NCBI GenBank assembly: GCA_002342025.1
Contig: DDPD01000021.1
Coordinates: 1-28,209, forward strand
Origin: Moraxellaceae bacterium UBA2477
Lineage (GTDB): Bacteria; Pseudomonadota; Gammaproteobacteria; Pseudomonadales; Moraxellaceae
Direction: 5' to 3'
Length of the DNA: 28,209 nucleotides
Numbering within the stretch: the stretch's first letter is position 1; each line of letters begins with the position of its first letter. Made by a program: the position numbers and the translations under genes. Positions 17,742 through 24,855 of this stretch are shown here, one piece after another. The notes below the pieces were generated by a model, which was given only the letters and a program-made list of their open reading frames with translations, was not told the origin of the DNA and ran no database searches.

Positions 17742-18389
17742 ATGGCCCTGCGTTTTCGTATTTTGCCGGTGACCCAATTTGAGCAGAACTGCAGTCTGAT
17801 CTGGTGTGACAGCACGCGCGAAGCGGCACTGGTGGATGCCGGTGGCGACCTAGAGATGCTGCTCGCGGCCGTGGCGGAGGAGGGCGTGACATTGACCAAG
17901 CTGTTGGTTACCCATGCGCATATAGATCATGCCGGAGCCGTCGCGGAATTAGCGGAGCGTCTGCATTTGCCCATTGAGGGGCCGCATGTGGGCGATCAGT
18001 TCTGGATAGATCGACTCGATGATCAGTCGCGCATGTTCCGCTTTCCGGCCTCGCGACCGTTTACGCCCTCGCGCTGGTTGGATCAGGGGCAAGAGGTTTG
18101 TGTTGGGGCTGAAACCCTGCAGGTCAGACACTGCCCTGGCCATACGCCGGGTCATGTGGTGTTTATCTCGGAGGCCGCGCGCGTGAGTTTTGTGGGCGAT
18201 GTGCTGTTTGCCGGCTCGATTGGCCGCACAGACTTTCCCATGGGGCATCATCAGACTCTGATTGATGCCATTAAGCGTGAGCTCTGGAGCTTGCCGGATG
18301 ACATGCAATTCGTACCCGGCCATGGGCCGATGTCTACCATAGGCCATGAGCGCCGGACCAATCCTTTTGTGGCGGACAGACGTGGTTAA
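17742..18389 (+). CDS. MBL-fold metallo-hydrolase (YcbL / glyoxalase II-like)
   Basis: A 215-residue metallo-beta-lactamase-fold enzyme. Metal-site motifs are H58-A-H60-I-D62-H63, the CPGHTPGHVVF histidine, the GDVLFAGSIGRTDFP aspartate motif and a C-terminal PGHGP. The GSIGRTDFPMG stretch and short length point to the YcbL subgroup, related to glyoxalase II, which hydrolyses S-D-lactoylglutathione. Without the longer C-terminal glutathione-binding domain the true substrate is uncertain. The gene directly follows the second DUF4442 gene, so the operon pairs two likely thioester hydrolases. Confidence 0.9.
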   Translation: MALRFRILPVTQFEQNCSLIWCDSTREAALVDAGGDLEMLLAAVAEEGVTLTKLLVTHAHIDHAGAVAELAERLHLPIEGPHVGDQFWIDRLDDQSRMFRFPASRPFTPSRWLDQGQEVCVGAETLQVRHCPGHTPGHVVFISEAARVSFVGDVLFAGSIGRTDFPMGHHQTLIDAIKRELWSLPDDMQFVPGHGPMSTIGHERRTNPFVADRRG

Positions 18390-18453
18390 AGATAAACCAA
18401 CACGCCGACGAAGATGAGCGTATGTTCAATGAGCAATTCATGGAGTTAGAAAA

Positions 18454-18849
18454 ATGAAAAAGTTCATTCGAGCTGCTACAGCAAGTGTAATGATTCTGAC
18501 CACTAGCACCTGGAGCGTCATGGCCGTCGCCGGACCCATTGCGCCTGAGGCAGTATTGTCGAGTACTGACAGTTCAGTGCTTGATGGGCAGCGTGCGCAA
18601 GTCGTGAGCTGGCTACAGCGTGACGATGTGCGAACGCAAATGACACGTTTTGGTGTGAGTGCTGATCAAGCAGTCGATCGTGTTGCCGCGCTTTCCGATG
18701 AAGAAGTTCAGCGTCTGGCAGGCAAAATTGATGCGACTCCAGTGGGTGGTAACGGCTTTGTTGGCGCTGTAGTTTTCATCTTTTTGGTGCTGCTGGTGAC
18801 TGATCTTCTCGGGCTGACCAAAGTCTTCCCATTCACTCGTTCGCGTTGA
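18454..18849 (+). CDS. PA2779 family small exported membrane protein
   Basis: A 131-residue protein. An N-terminal hydrophobic stretch (residues about 6-26, ending AVAGP) resembles a signal peptide. A soluble segment follows that starts PIAPEAVLSSTDSS and contains QVVSWLQRDDVRTQMTRFGVSADQAVDRVAALSDEEVQRLAGKI, which looks helical. A Gly-rich turn leads to a C-terminal membrane segment (about 103-122) and a short basic tail. This layout, together with the adjacent peptidase gene, matches the PA2779/PA2778 pair named from Pseudomonas. I know of no established function. GGAG precedes ATG 18454. Its stop overlaps the start of the peptidase gene as TTGA. Confidence 0.75.
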   Translation: MKKFIRAATASVMILTTSTWSVMAVAGPIAPEAVLSSTDSSVLDGQRAQVVSWLQRDDVRTQMTRFGVSADQAVDRVAALSDEEVQRLAGKIDATPVGGNGFVGAVVFIFLVLLVTDLLGLTKVFPFTRSR

Positions 18850-19799
18850 GTAAAGCCCGTATGCGCCGCAGCCGTTTCCTGCTGACGGCGCTGCTGGCGT
18901 TAGTATTGAGCGCCTGCATGACGCCGCAGGCGCTTGATTTGCGCGGGCAGCCGCCGCAAGCCGTCGAATTAAGCGCTGTTCCTTTTTATGCCCAGCGCGA
19001 GTATCAGTGTGGTCCTGCCGCCCTAGCGATGGTGATGAGCTATCTCGGTCGCGCGATCACGCCAGATGAGCTGGCGCCCTCACTCTATATTCCAGATCGC
19101 GAAGGCACTTTGGCGGATGAGTTATTGGCTCAGTCTCGCATGCGTGGCTTTGTGCCTGAACGACTGACGCCCGATTTGCGCGTGATTGCGCAGGCCGTGG
19201 CCGAAGGTAGCCCGGTTATTGTGTTTCAGAACAACGGTTTGTCATGGTACCCAGTTTGGCACTACGCCGTGGTCATTGGCGTTGATGCCGCGCGCGGTAA
19301 AGTGATTCTGCGCTCCGGTGATGAGCCACGTCTCGTTATGAGTTGGTCGGTTTTTGATCGTACTTGGACCCGCAGCGGTCGTTGGGCCATCCGCCTGCTA
19401 CCGGTGACGGCTGAATGGCCGGCATCTGCCGCTTTACCTGTCGTTAGTAGCCAGCTGCTGGCTATGTCTAGGGTGGCGCCAGCTTTTGCCTTGACGGGAG
19501 TGCGTCGTGCGCTTCAGCGTTGGCCGCAGGAAGTTCCTCTGTGGTTGGTATTGGCAAAAGTAACCGAGCAGGAGCAGGGCCTGGTCAGTGCTGAGGCGGT
19601 CTTGCGTGAGGGGCTGCTGGCGTTGCCGGAAGCGCCGTGGCTGCTGAACAATCTCGCGGATGTCTTGACACGCAGTGGGCAGCCATCCGAAGCGCTAACC
19701 CTAGCCAGACGAGCTTTGCAGCAATTGGACAGAGCGGAAACGCGAGCCACGCTGGCTGCGGCAGAAGCTGCTCTGGCGCAGAAAAAGCCTAGGCACTAA
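18846..19799 (+). CDS. PA2778 family C39-like cysteine peptidase lipoprotein with TPR region
   Basis: A 317-residue protein from TTG 18846, or 312 from ATG 18861. A lipobox L21-S22-A23-C24 marks a lipoprotein. The peptidase domain is of the papain-like C39 type: Q-CGPAALAMVMSYLG with catalytic C55, and WHYAVVIGVD with H139; an Asp should follow in the RSGDEP segment. In bacteriocin processing C39 enzymes cut double-glycine leaders, but this periplasmic-lipoprotein form has no proven substrate. Residues about 215-310 contain two or three TPR-like helix pairs (for example LNNLADVLTRSGQPSEALTLARRAL). The TTG start gives a 4-base overlap with the upstream gene, which fits translational coupling. 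The stop lies 3 bases from the stop of the convergent 177-residue gene. Confidence 0.82.
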   Translation: MSKARMRRSRFLLTALLALVLSACMTPQALDLRGQPPQAVELSAVPFYAQREYQCGPAALAMVMSYLGRAITPDELAPSLYIPDREGTLADELLAQSRMRGFVPERLTPDLRVIAQAVAEGSPVIVFQNNGLSWYPVWHYAVVIGVDAARGKVILRSGDEPRLVMSWSVFDRTWTRSGRWAIRLLPVTAEWPASAALPVVSSQLLAMSRVAPAFALTGVRRALQRWPQEVPLWLVLAKVTEQEQGLVSAEAVLREGLLALPEAPWLLNNLADVLTRSGQPSEALTLARRALQQLDRAETRATLAAAEAALAQKKPRH

Positions 19800-19802
19800 G
19801 GA

Positions 19803-20336
19803 TTAGCGGTCGCTGCTAATGTGCAGGGGGAGCTCACAACCGTGCTGGCCATCGAGCATTGCCTCGGCACAGTGGGTGTAGCCGAGCTGATGGACCTGTG
19901 GCAGAACAGGCTGAGCTTGGCTGCTGGGGTAGCGCGAAATCCGTATGACCTGGCCACTGAGCTGTTTGCGCCAAGATGGCGGAGCCTTACCCAACTGCTT
20001 TTGTAACAGCCCGTACAAGCATTGCCAGATGCTGGCGGTTTGAATCAGAAGAATGTCGATGTTGCCCTGTTCTGGCTGGAGGCGAACACGAATGCTGGTT
20101 GCGGTGTGATAACTGTCATCTATCTGCACCAAAAACTGCGCCTGCCCAAAGTGCTGCCAGAGCTTTAGCCTAAAAGCCCATTGCTTCAAGCGAGATATTT
20201 GCAAGGGAGGCGTGCTTGCGTGCCATGCAGCCCAGCCGATGTCGACTCGGCTGGCTGTGAGTACAGTGTTGGTGCCAGTGGCCGTGGCGGGCACCACGCG
20301 GAGCGCATTAAACAAATCACGCCCTGCGATGGTCAT
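19803..20336 (-). CDS. Unrecognised 177-residue protein translationally coupled to lipA
   Basis: A 177-residue protein that I do not recognise. It has no signal peptide, no membrane segment, and no metal or nucleotide motif I can see. It is Gln- and Trp-containing, with a core of alternating hydrophobic residues (IDILLIQTASIWQCLYGLL). The start codon overlaps the lipA stop as TGATG on the - strand, so translation is likely coupled to lipA. In many gammaproteobacteria lipA is adjacent to lipB; LipB is absent here, and this protein does not carry LipB motifs. A role near lipoate metabolism is therefore only a guess from position. An alternative is a fast-evolving gene unrelated to lipoate. Confidence 0.6.
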   Translation of the reverse strand: MTIAGRDLFNALRVVPATATGTNTVLTASRVDIGWAAWHASTPPLQISRLKQWAFRLKLWQHFGQAQFLVQIDDSYHTATSIRVRLQPEQGNIDILLIQTASIWQCLYGLLQKQLGKAPPSWRKQLSGQVIRISRYPSSQAQPVLPQVHQLGYTHCAEAMLDGQHGCELPLHISSDR

Positions 20337-21364
20337 CAGTTTTGCAGCCCGTAATTAACCACATCCACGCCCGCAAACTGCAAATCGGCGTGATACGACG
20401 AGCGCACCATGGGGCCGCTAGCGATATTGCGGAAGCCGAGCTGGCGGCCATAGGCGGCGTAGCGGGCGAATTCATCGGGATGCACGAAGCGATCCACGGG
20501 GGCGTGCGTTTTCGATGGCTGCAGATATTGGCCAATCGTCACCAAATCCACATCGTGCGCTTTCAGATCTGCCAGCAGTGCCATGACTTCTTCTTCCGTC
20601 TCGCCAATGCCGACCATTAACCCGCACTTGGTGGCAATGTCGGGCCGTTCCTGCTTGAAGCGTTGCAGCAGGGTCAACGAGTGCTGGTAGTCGGAACCGG
20701 GGCGGATGGCCTTGTACAGGCGTGGCACGGTTTCGATGTTGTGGTTGAAGACATCCGGCGGGCATTCGCTGATCAGGCGCAGGGCGATGTCCATGCGTCC
20801 ACGGAAGTCCGGCACGAGAATTTCCATCTTGGTGTTGGGGTTGAGCTTGCGCACTTCGGTAATGCAGTCGACAAAGTGCTGTGCGCCACCATCTTTCAGG
20901 TCGTCGCGGTCAACAGAGGTGATCACCACATATTTGAGCTTGAGATTGGCCACCGTCTCGGCGAGATGACGCGGCTCATCGGCATCGAGCGCATTGGGGC
21001 GTCCGTGGGCGACATCACAGAACGGGCAGCGACGCGTACAGATATCGCCCATGATCATGAAGGTGGCCGTGCCGCCACCAAAGCATTCGGCTAGGTTTGG
21101 GCAGGCGGCTTCTTCGCATACGGTATGAAGCTTTTGTTCACGCAGCAGGCCCTTAATGCGCTGCACTTCGCCCGGGTTTTTCACGCGCACACGAATCCAG
21201 TCCGGCTTACGCGGTAACTCATCGGTAGGAATGATTTTCACGGGAATGCGCGCCATTTTTTCGGCGCCACGTAGCTTTACGCCGGCCTCGATGGGGGCAG
21301 GTCTGCTAGTGGGTTGGTTGGCCGGGTGAATGGCTACCGGGGATAGATTGCTAGGTTCGCTCAT
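20336..21364 (-). CDS. lipA: Lipoyl synthase LipA
   Basis: Radical SAM enzyme that inserts two sulfur atoms at C6 and C8 of protein-bound octanoyl groups, giving the lipoyl cofactor of pyruvate and 2-oxoglutarate dehydrogenases. From ATG 21364 it has 342 residues. The auxiliary cluster ligands are C83-EEAA-C88-PNLAE-C94 and the radical SAM cluster ligands are C109-x3-C113-x2-C116. The C-terminal region carries GPMVRSSYHA, whose serine ligates the auxiliary cluster. An in-frame ATG at 21376 adds four residues; the later start is preferred because GAG lies about 8 bases before it. The N-terminal 35 residues are poorly conserved and Pro-rich. Divergent from sthA. Confidence 0.97.
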   Translation of the reverse strand: MSEPSNLSPVAIHPANQPTSRPAPIEAGVKLRGAEKMARIPVKIIPTDELPRKPDWIRVRVKNPGEVQRIKGLLREQKLHTVCEEAACPNLAECFGGGTATFMIMGDICTRRCPFCDVAHGRPNALDADEPRHLAETVANLKLKYVVITSVDRDDLKDGGAQHFVDCITEVRKLNPNTKMEILVPDFRGRMDIALRLISECPPDVFNHNIETVPRLYKAIRPGSDYQHSLTLLQRFKQERPDIATKCGLMVGIGETEEEVMALLADLKAHDVDLVTIGQYLQPSKTHAPVDRFVHPDEFARYAAYGRQLGFRNIASGPMVRSSYHADLQFAGVDVVNYGLQN

Positions 21365-21497
21365 GACAAATCTCATTTAGTCCACGAAGTGTAGCGCAAC
21401 CTGTCTTCATAAGGCCAAACGCCAATAGTCGATGCGTCTGAAAATCCAGTAGGCTAGGCATCCGATGACGAATGCCTTGAACAATGAGAGAGCAGTA

Positions 21498-22883
21498 ATG
21501 GCAACGCGATACGATGCAGTGGTGATTGGTGCGGGTCCCGCCGGTGAAGGAGCGGCGATGAAGCTGGTGAAAGAAGGGCGTCGCGTGGCGGTCATTGATC
21601 AGCTCGGCGAGGTCGGCGGCAACTGTGCGCATGTCGGCACCATTCCCTCCAAGGCGCTGCGCCAAACGGTATATAACCTGATGCGATTTAGGCGCGACCC
21701 ATTGCTATCGCGCATGGCCGACATTCGCAGTGTGCCGCTGTCTCAGGTGCTGGCGCGCGCGCACAAAGTCATTGAGACACAGGTCAGCACGCACCATCGG
21801 TTTTTCGAGCGCAACGATGTGGATCTTTATTTCGGGCAGGCGCGCTTCGAGGAGCCCAATCTCATTTCCGTGTTGACGCCGGAAGGCATTACCGAGCGTA
21901 TTGGTTTTGAGTATGCCGTAATTGCAACGGGCAGCCGGCCCTACCAGCCGCGTGATATCGACTTTAGTCATCCGCGCGTGTTCGACAGCGACAAAATTCT
22001 GAAGCTGGACTACGCGGTTAATAAACTGATTATTTACGGTGCTGGGGTGATTGGCTGTGAGTACGCCTCGATTTTTGTTGGCCTAGGCTACAAGGTCGAT
22101 CTGGTGAATACGCAGCCACAGTTGCTGTCGTATCTCGATGATGAAATTGCCGATGCACTCTCGCACTATCTGCGCGACTTGGGCGTGCTGATTCGCAATC
22201 AAGAAGAGTACGAGCGCGTGGAAACCACAAACGATAGTGTGGTTTTACACCTGAAGTCGGGTAAGAAAATTAAGGCCGACGCCATTCTCTGGTGCAATGG
22301 CCGCGCCGGTAATACGGAGACCCTGGCGCTGGAAGCGGTGGGCTTGCAAGCCAATAGCCGCGGACAAATCGCCGTGGATGAAAAGTACCGCACCGCCAAT
22401 CCGTCGGTGTTTGCCGTAGGCGATGTTATTGGCCCGCCCGCGCTGGCTTCCGCCGCCTACGACCAAGGTCGCTGTGCCGCCGCGCACATCACCGGCAGCC
22501 TAGACGTGCCGCATGTGGACGAAGTGCCCACGGGCATTTACACCATTCCGGAAATTTCTTGTTTGGGCAAAACCGAGAAGCAACTCACCGATGCCAAAGT
22601 GCCTTACGAAGTGGGGCAGTCTTTCTTCCGCCATCTAGCGCGCGCGCAGATATCGGGCGATGTGGTGGGGATGCTAAAAATTCTTTTTCATCGCGATACC
22701 CGCGAGATTTTGGGTATTCATTGCTTCGGCAACAACGCGGCTGAGATTGTGCACATTGGACAGGCCGTTATGAATCAGCCGGGTAACTCTATCGATTACT
22801 TCGCCAACACCACGTTTAATTATCCGACCATGGCGGAGGCTTATCGGGTGGCTGCGCTCAACGGCATGAACCGCTTATTTTAA
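21498..22883 (+). CDS. sthA: Soluble pyridine nucleotide transhydrogenase SthA
   Basis: FAD enzyme that exchanges hydride between NADPH and NAD in the cytoplasm, mainly reoxidising excess NADPH. From ATG 21498 it has 461 residues. The FAD-binding GAGPAGEG is at residues 11-18. The NAD(P)-binding GAGVIGCEYASIF and the C-terminal dimer interface with NYPTMAEAYR are also present. The fold is that of lipoamide dehydrogenase, but the redox-active CxxxxC pair is reduced to a single cysteine: C43, with T48 in the place of the second (GGNCAHVGTIPSKALR). Loss of the second cysteine is the normal SthA state and distinguishes it from disulfide reductases. A GAGAG ribosome-binding site supports ATG 21498 over the ATG-less extension to 21465. 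Confidence 0.96.
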   Translation: MATRYDAVVIGAGPAGEGAAMKLVKEGRRVAVIDQLGEVGGNCAHVGTIPSKALRQTVYNLMRFRRDPLLSRMADIRSVPLSQVLARAHKVIETQVSTHHRFFERNDVDLYFGQARFEEPNLISVLTPEGITERIGFEYAVIATGSRPYQPRDIDFSHPRVFDSDKILKLDYAVNKLIIYGAGVIGCEYASIFVGLGYKVDLVNTQPQLLSYLDDEIADALSHYLRDLGVLIRNQEEYERVETTNDSVVLHLKSGKKIKADAILWCNGRAGNTETLALEAVGLQANSRGQIAVDEKYRTANPSVFAVGDVIGPPALASAAYDQGRCAAAHITGSLDVPHVDEVPTGIYTIPEISCLGKTEKQLTDAKVPYEVGQSFFRHLARAQISGDVVGMLKILFHRDTREILGIHCFGNNAAEIVHIGQAVMNQPGNSIDYFANTTFNYPTMAEAYRVAALNGMNRLF

Positions 22884-22907
22884 GCGGCTCATGCGCGCGG
22901 CATGCGC

Positions 22908-23759
22908 TTAGGCGTTGCGCTTGTACATCCAGCGTGCAAACGCGCCGGCTGTGAAGAACATAAATACCCCGTAAACGGCGGCTGGAATCACCATGGTGGG
23001 CGATACCATCGCGCCAACGGCCATGGCGAGCGTGGTGTTGTGCACGCCCAGCTCAATGCTTACAGCGGTGGCCTGGCGGCCATTCAAGCCGGACACAATA
23101 GACATCAGGTAGCTGATGGTCATGGCCAACACATTCAAACTCACCACGGCCAGACCAACAACAGCCAGATTCTCACCAATGTGGGTGCGCTCACTAAAGA
23201 GCGCGGCAAAAACCACCAGCACGAAAAACACCATGGCAATTTTCTTGGCGAGTGGTTCGTTACGCAGCGACCATGCTTCAGCTTTGGCGCGCACCAACAT
23301 GCCTAAGCTGAGCGGAATCAGGGTGATGATCAGCACTTTCACCACAATGCCAGACATGTCGAGCTGAACGGCGAGCTCGCCGGTCATGAAGTGGTCGCTG
23401 GCGAGGCTAAGTATCAGGGGCGTTAGGATCACCGCAGCCACACTGCTGATGGCGGTCATGGAGATGGAGAGAGCCGTGTCGCCTCGTGCGAGGTGAGTCA
23501 GCATATTGGCGGTGGTTCCGCCGGGCGATGCACCAAGCAGTACCATGCCAACGGCTAGTTCAGGCGGCAGCTTGAAGACAACGGCAAGCACAAAAGCGAG
23601 CAGCGGCGAAATTAAGAGTAGATTGAGCAGGCCAATGCTGATGCCCTTGGGGTACAACACGACGCGTCGGAAGTCGGCCAGAGTAAGTGCCAAGCCAAGA
23701 CTAAACATAATGATAAATAGTGAAACGGGCAGCAGCAGGGTAATAAAAACGCTATTCAT
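22908..23759 (-). CDS. Bile acid:sodium symporter (BASS) family transporter
   Basis: A 283-residue inner-membrane protein with about nine to ten hydrophobic segments, the usual size and topology of bacterial BASS proteins. The family motifs GASPGGTTANMLTHLARGDTALS (the crossover region, with conserved Pro and Thr) and ELGVHNTTLAMAVG (second crossover) are clear. Bacterial members carry sodium together with bile acids, pantoate or other organic anions; the substrate here cannot be told from sequence. The gene stands alone, 24 bp from the convergent end of sthA and 78 bp from the end of the upstream same-strand gene. Confidence 0.92.
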   Translation of the reverse strand: MNSVFITLLLPVSLFIIMFSLGLALTLADFRRVVLYPKGISIGLLNLLLISPLLAFVLAVVFKLPPELAVGMVLLGASPGGTTANMLTHLARGDTALSISMTAISSVAAVILTPLILSLASDHFMTGELAVQLDMSGIVVKVLIITLIPLSLGMLVRAKAEAWSLRNEPLAKKIAMVFFVLVVFAALFSERTHIGENLAVVGLAVVSLNVLAMTISYLMSIVSGLNGRQATAVSIELGVHNTTLAMAVGAMVSPTMVIPAAVYGVFMFFTAGAFARWMYKRNA

Positions 23760-23807
23760 GATGGATCCGGTTTTTGTTGTTATGGCCGGATAGTGGCGGG
23801 ATTAAGC

Positions 23808-23830
23808 ACTGCCTGCAAGTCGCAGGCAGT
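23808..23830 (-). terminator. Perfect 9-bp hairpin after the small membrane protein gene
   Basis: ACTGCCTGC and GCAGGCAGT pair around a 5-base loop, starting 7 bases after the stop of the gene at 23838-24449. No T-run follows on either strand, so it is a weak intrinsic terminator, a Rho-stabilising stem or an RNA end protector. Confidence 0.45.
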
Positions 23831-23837
23831 AAAGAAT

Positions 23838-24449
23838 TTACAAGCCGGTTAAAAGCGTTTGTTGACTGGGTGGGATGCCCACGGGGCGGCGCCCAGTAGC
23901 AGCCATAACAATGGCATTCTTAGCGGCAATAGGGTGAGTAATAACGGGGCTCCAAACAATATCATTTTGGATGGAGCGTAATCCGATACGACCATAGTTG
24001 AGCCAGCGCCCAAGCAGAGATTGATGCACCCAAACATCTTCAATGTCTGAGCAGGCATATAGCCGCGTTCGCCCACCTGCAATGCCATCGCGTAAAAGCA
24101 AAGTACGGTTAGAGACGACAAGCAAGTTGCTACTTTGACGCAACATAGCAAGGAGTCCGAAGAGGCTAAAAGCCATCCAGCCGCCACCGCCGCCCTGAGC
24201 AATCATGGAAAAGCCAGCAAGGCTCCACAATGCCCACCAAACGCCCAAGAGGGGCGAGCCGTGCGTAGAGAAAAAGGGCTGATCCAGCTGAGGCTTGGGG
24301 ATGGCATTTGATGCAGCCAGCTTAAGATGAGAGACACGCTCTACATTACCACGCGTACCAAACTCAGGTAGCGGACTGGTAGACATCCCATCGCTGAGGG
24401 CATCCAGCGTGCCTAAACGAGTCAGTGCTTGTTTATGCCAAGTGGACAT
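23838..24449 (-). CDS. Small membrane protein of unknown function, possible PH-like C-terminal domain
   Basis: A 203-residue protein from ATG 24449, chosen because AAAGGA lies about 9 bases upstream; ATGs at 24476 and 24515 lack this. Residues 1-60 are a soluble region with two short repeats of L-S-x-x-polar type and no clear motif. Two membrane segments follow at about 67-84 and 90-104, split by a Gly5 turn. The rest (about 108-200) begins NLLVVSNRTLLLRDG, then TRLYACSDIEDVWVHQSLLGRWLNYGRIGL, which has the pattern of bacterial PH-like (DUF304/bPH) domains: a strand 'lyvVTNrRii', then 'dI..v.v.qs.lgrllgyG.i.v'. I infer a bPH protein from this pattern. Function unknown. Its leader may include the terminator and structured element to the right. 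Confidence 0.68.
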   Translation of the reverse strand: MSTWHKQALTRLGTLDALSDGMSTSPLPEFGTRGNVERVSHLKLAASNAIPKPQLDQPFFSTHGSPLLGVWWALWSLAGFSMIAQGGGGGWMAFSLFGLLAMLRQSSNLLVVSNRTLLLRDGIAGGRTRLYACSDIEDVWVHQSLLGRWLNYGRIGLRSIQNDIVWSPVITHPIAAKNAIVMAATGRRPVGIPPSQQTLLTGL

Positions 24450-24568
24450 AACGCGAAATCCTTTCTGTGGAGACATATTGAACGTATGCCGAACGAGCGC
24501 ATAGTGAAATTGCATGCGCGTTGGTGTTTTGTAAGGACTTGCAATTTCGTCCCCAAGGAAATCGGCTC

Positions 24569-24594
24569 AAAAAAAGCCCCGGAAGACCGGGGCT
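24569..24594 (-). terminator. Strong intrinsic terminator on the - strand with no gene before it
   Basis: AGCCCCGG pairs with CCGGGGCT, a perfect 8-bp stem with a 4-base loop, followed on the - strand by seven Ts (plus-strand A-run 24569-24575). On the + strand it lacks a T-run, so it works only for leftward transcription. The nearest gene to the right, acs, reads rightward, so the transcript being ended must begin in the gap or come from the acs antisense strand. Confidence 0.85.
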
Positions 24595-24752
24595 AAGCTG
24601 TGTTGCGTTCACCGTTCAGGATGAATGGGTTGGCCCCGGATGCGTGTTGCAGCAGGTGGCATATAGTTCTTCTACGTTGGCAGGTCGGATTGGGTTTACT
24701 AGCGCCCTCAAAATCCCCCAAACGGGGGGTTATTCACCCAATCTCAGGCGCT
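24569..24752 (-). ncRNA. Candidate structured RNA or leader attenuator in the 406-bp gap before acs
   Basis: The gap 24450-24855 has no convincing coding sequence. Read leftward, the RNA would contain AGCGCC, GATTGGGT, a C5/G5 hairpin, GGCGCT and ACCCAATC in that order. The 6-bp and 8-bp pairings interleave, so they form an H-type pseudoknot or exclude each other; the connecting loops (3, 5 and short) fit a pseudoknot. Further on, CCGGGGC (24633-24639) is complementary to the 5' arm of the terminator and could act as antiterminator. The element ends in the strong terminator at 24569-24594. I see no clean promoter. Nothing matches a riboswitch or small RNA class I know. The pairing also exists in + strand RNA as part of the acs leader, so strand is uncertain. 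Confidence 0.4.
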
Positions 24753-24793
24753 GATGCGAATAGGCGCGTATTTTTCGACCAAAGACTAATGCG

Positions 24794-24811
24794 CCTGACT
24801 AGCAAGTCAGG
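24794..24811. repeat. 7-bp hairpin in the acs upstream region
   Basis: CCTGACT and AGTCAGG form a perfect stem with a 4-base loop, 44 bases before the acs start. AGGCGC at 24762-24767 can pair with GCGCCT at 24791-24796, which overlaps this hairpin, so a second set of exclusive pairings lies in the acs leader. Confidence 0.4.
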
Positions 24812-24855
24812 ACATACTCGCGCCATTCAATATTCGCTTGCGGCAGGAGTTTCCC

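Noticed and set aside
22882..22910. Imperfect hairpin AAGCG..CATGC / GCATG..CGCTT between sthA and the BASS gene as a terminator
   Set aside because: It has a 3-base bulge and no T-run after it on either strand.
24660..24700. A sigma-54 site upstream of acs (TGGCAGG followed by TTGG)
   Set aside because: The spacing is one base too long and the -12 GC is not present.
24521..24754. A 77-residue + strand frame between the small membrane protein and acs
   Set aside because: No good ribosome-binding site, no family features, and it runs through the terminator stem and the interleaved repeats.
24569..24780. Match of the structured element to TPP riboswitch (it contains CTGAGA) or to 6S, 4.5S or Rsm-type RNA
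   Set aside because: The TPP core after CTGAGA is missing, the SRP loop motif is absent, there are too few GGA motifs for an Rsm RNA, and I see no 6S-like long closing stem.
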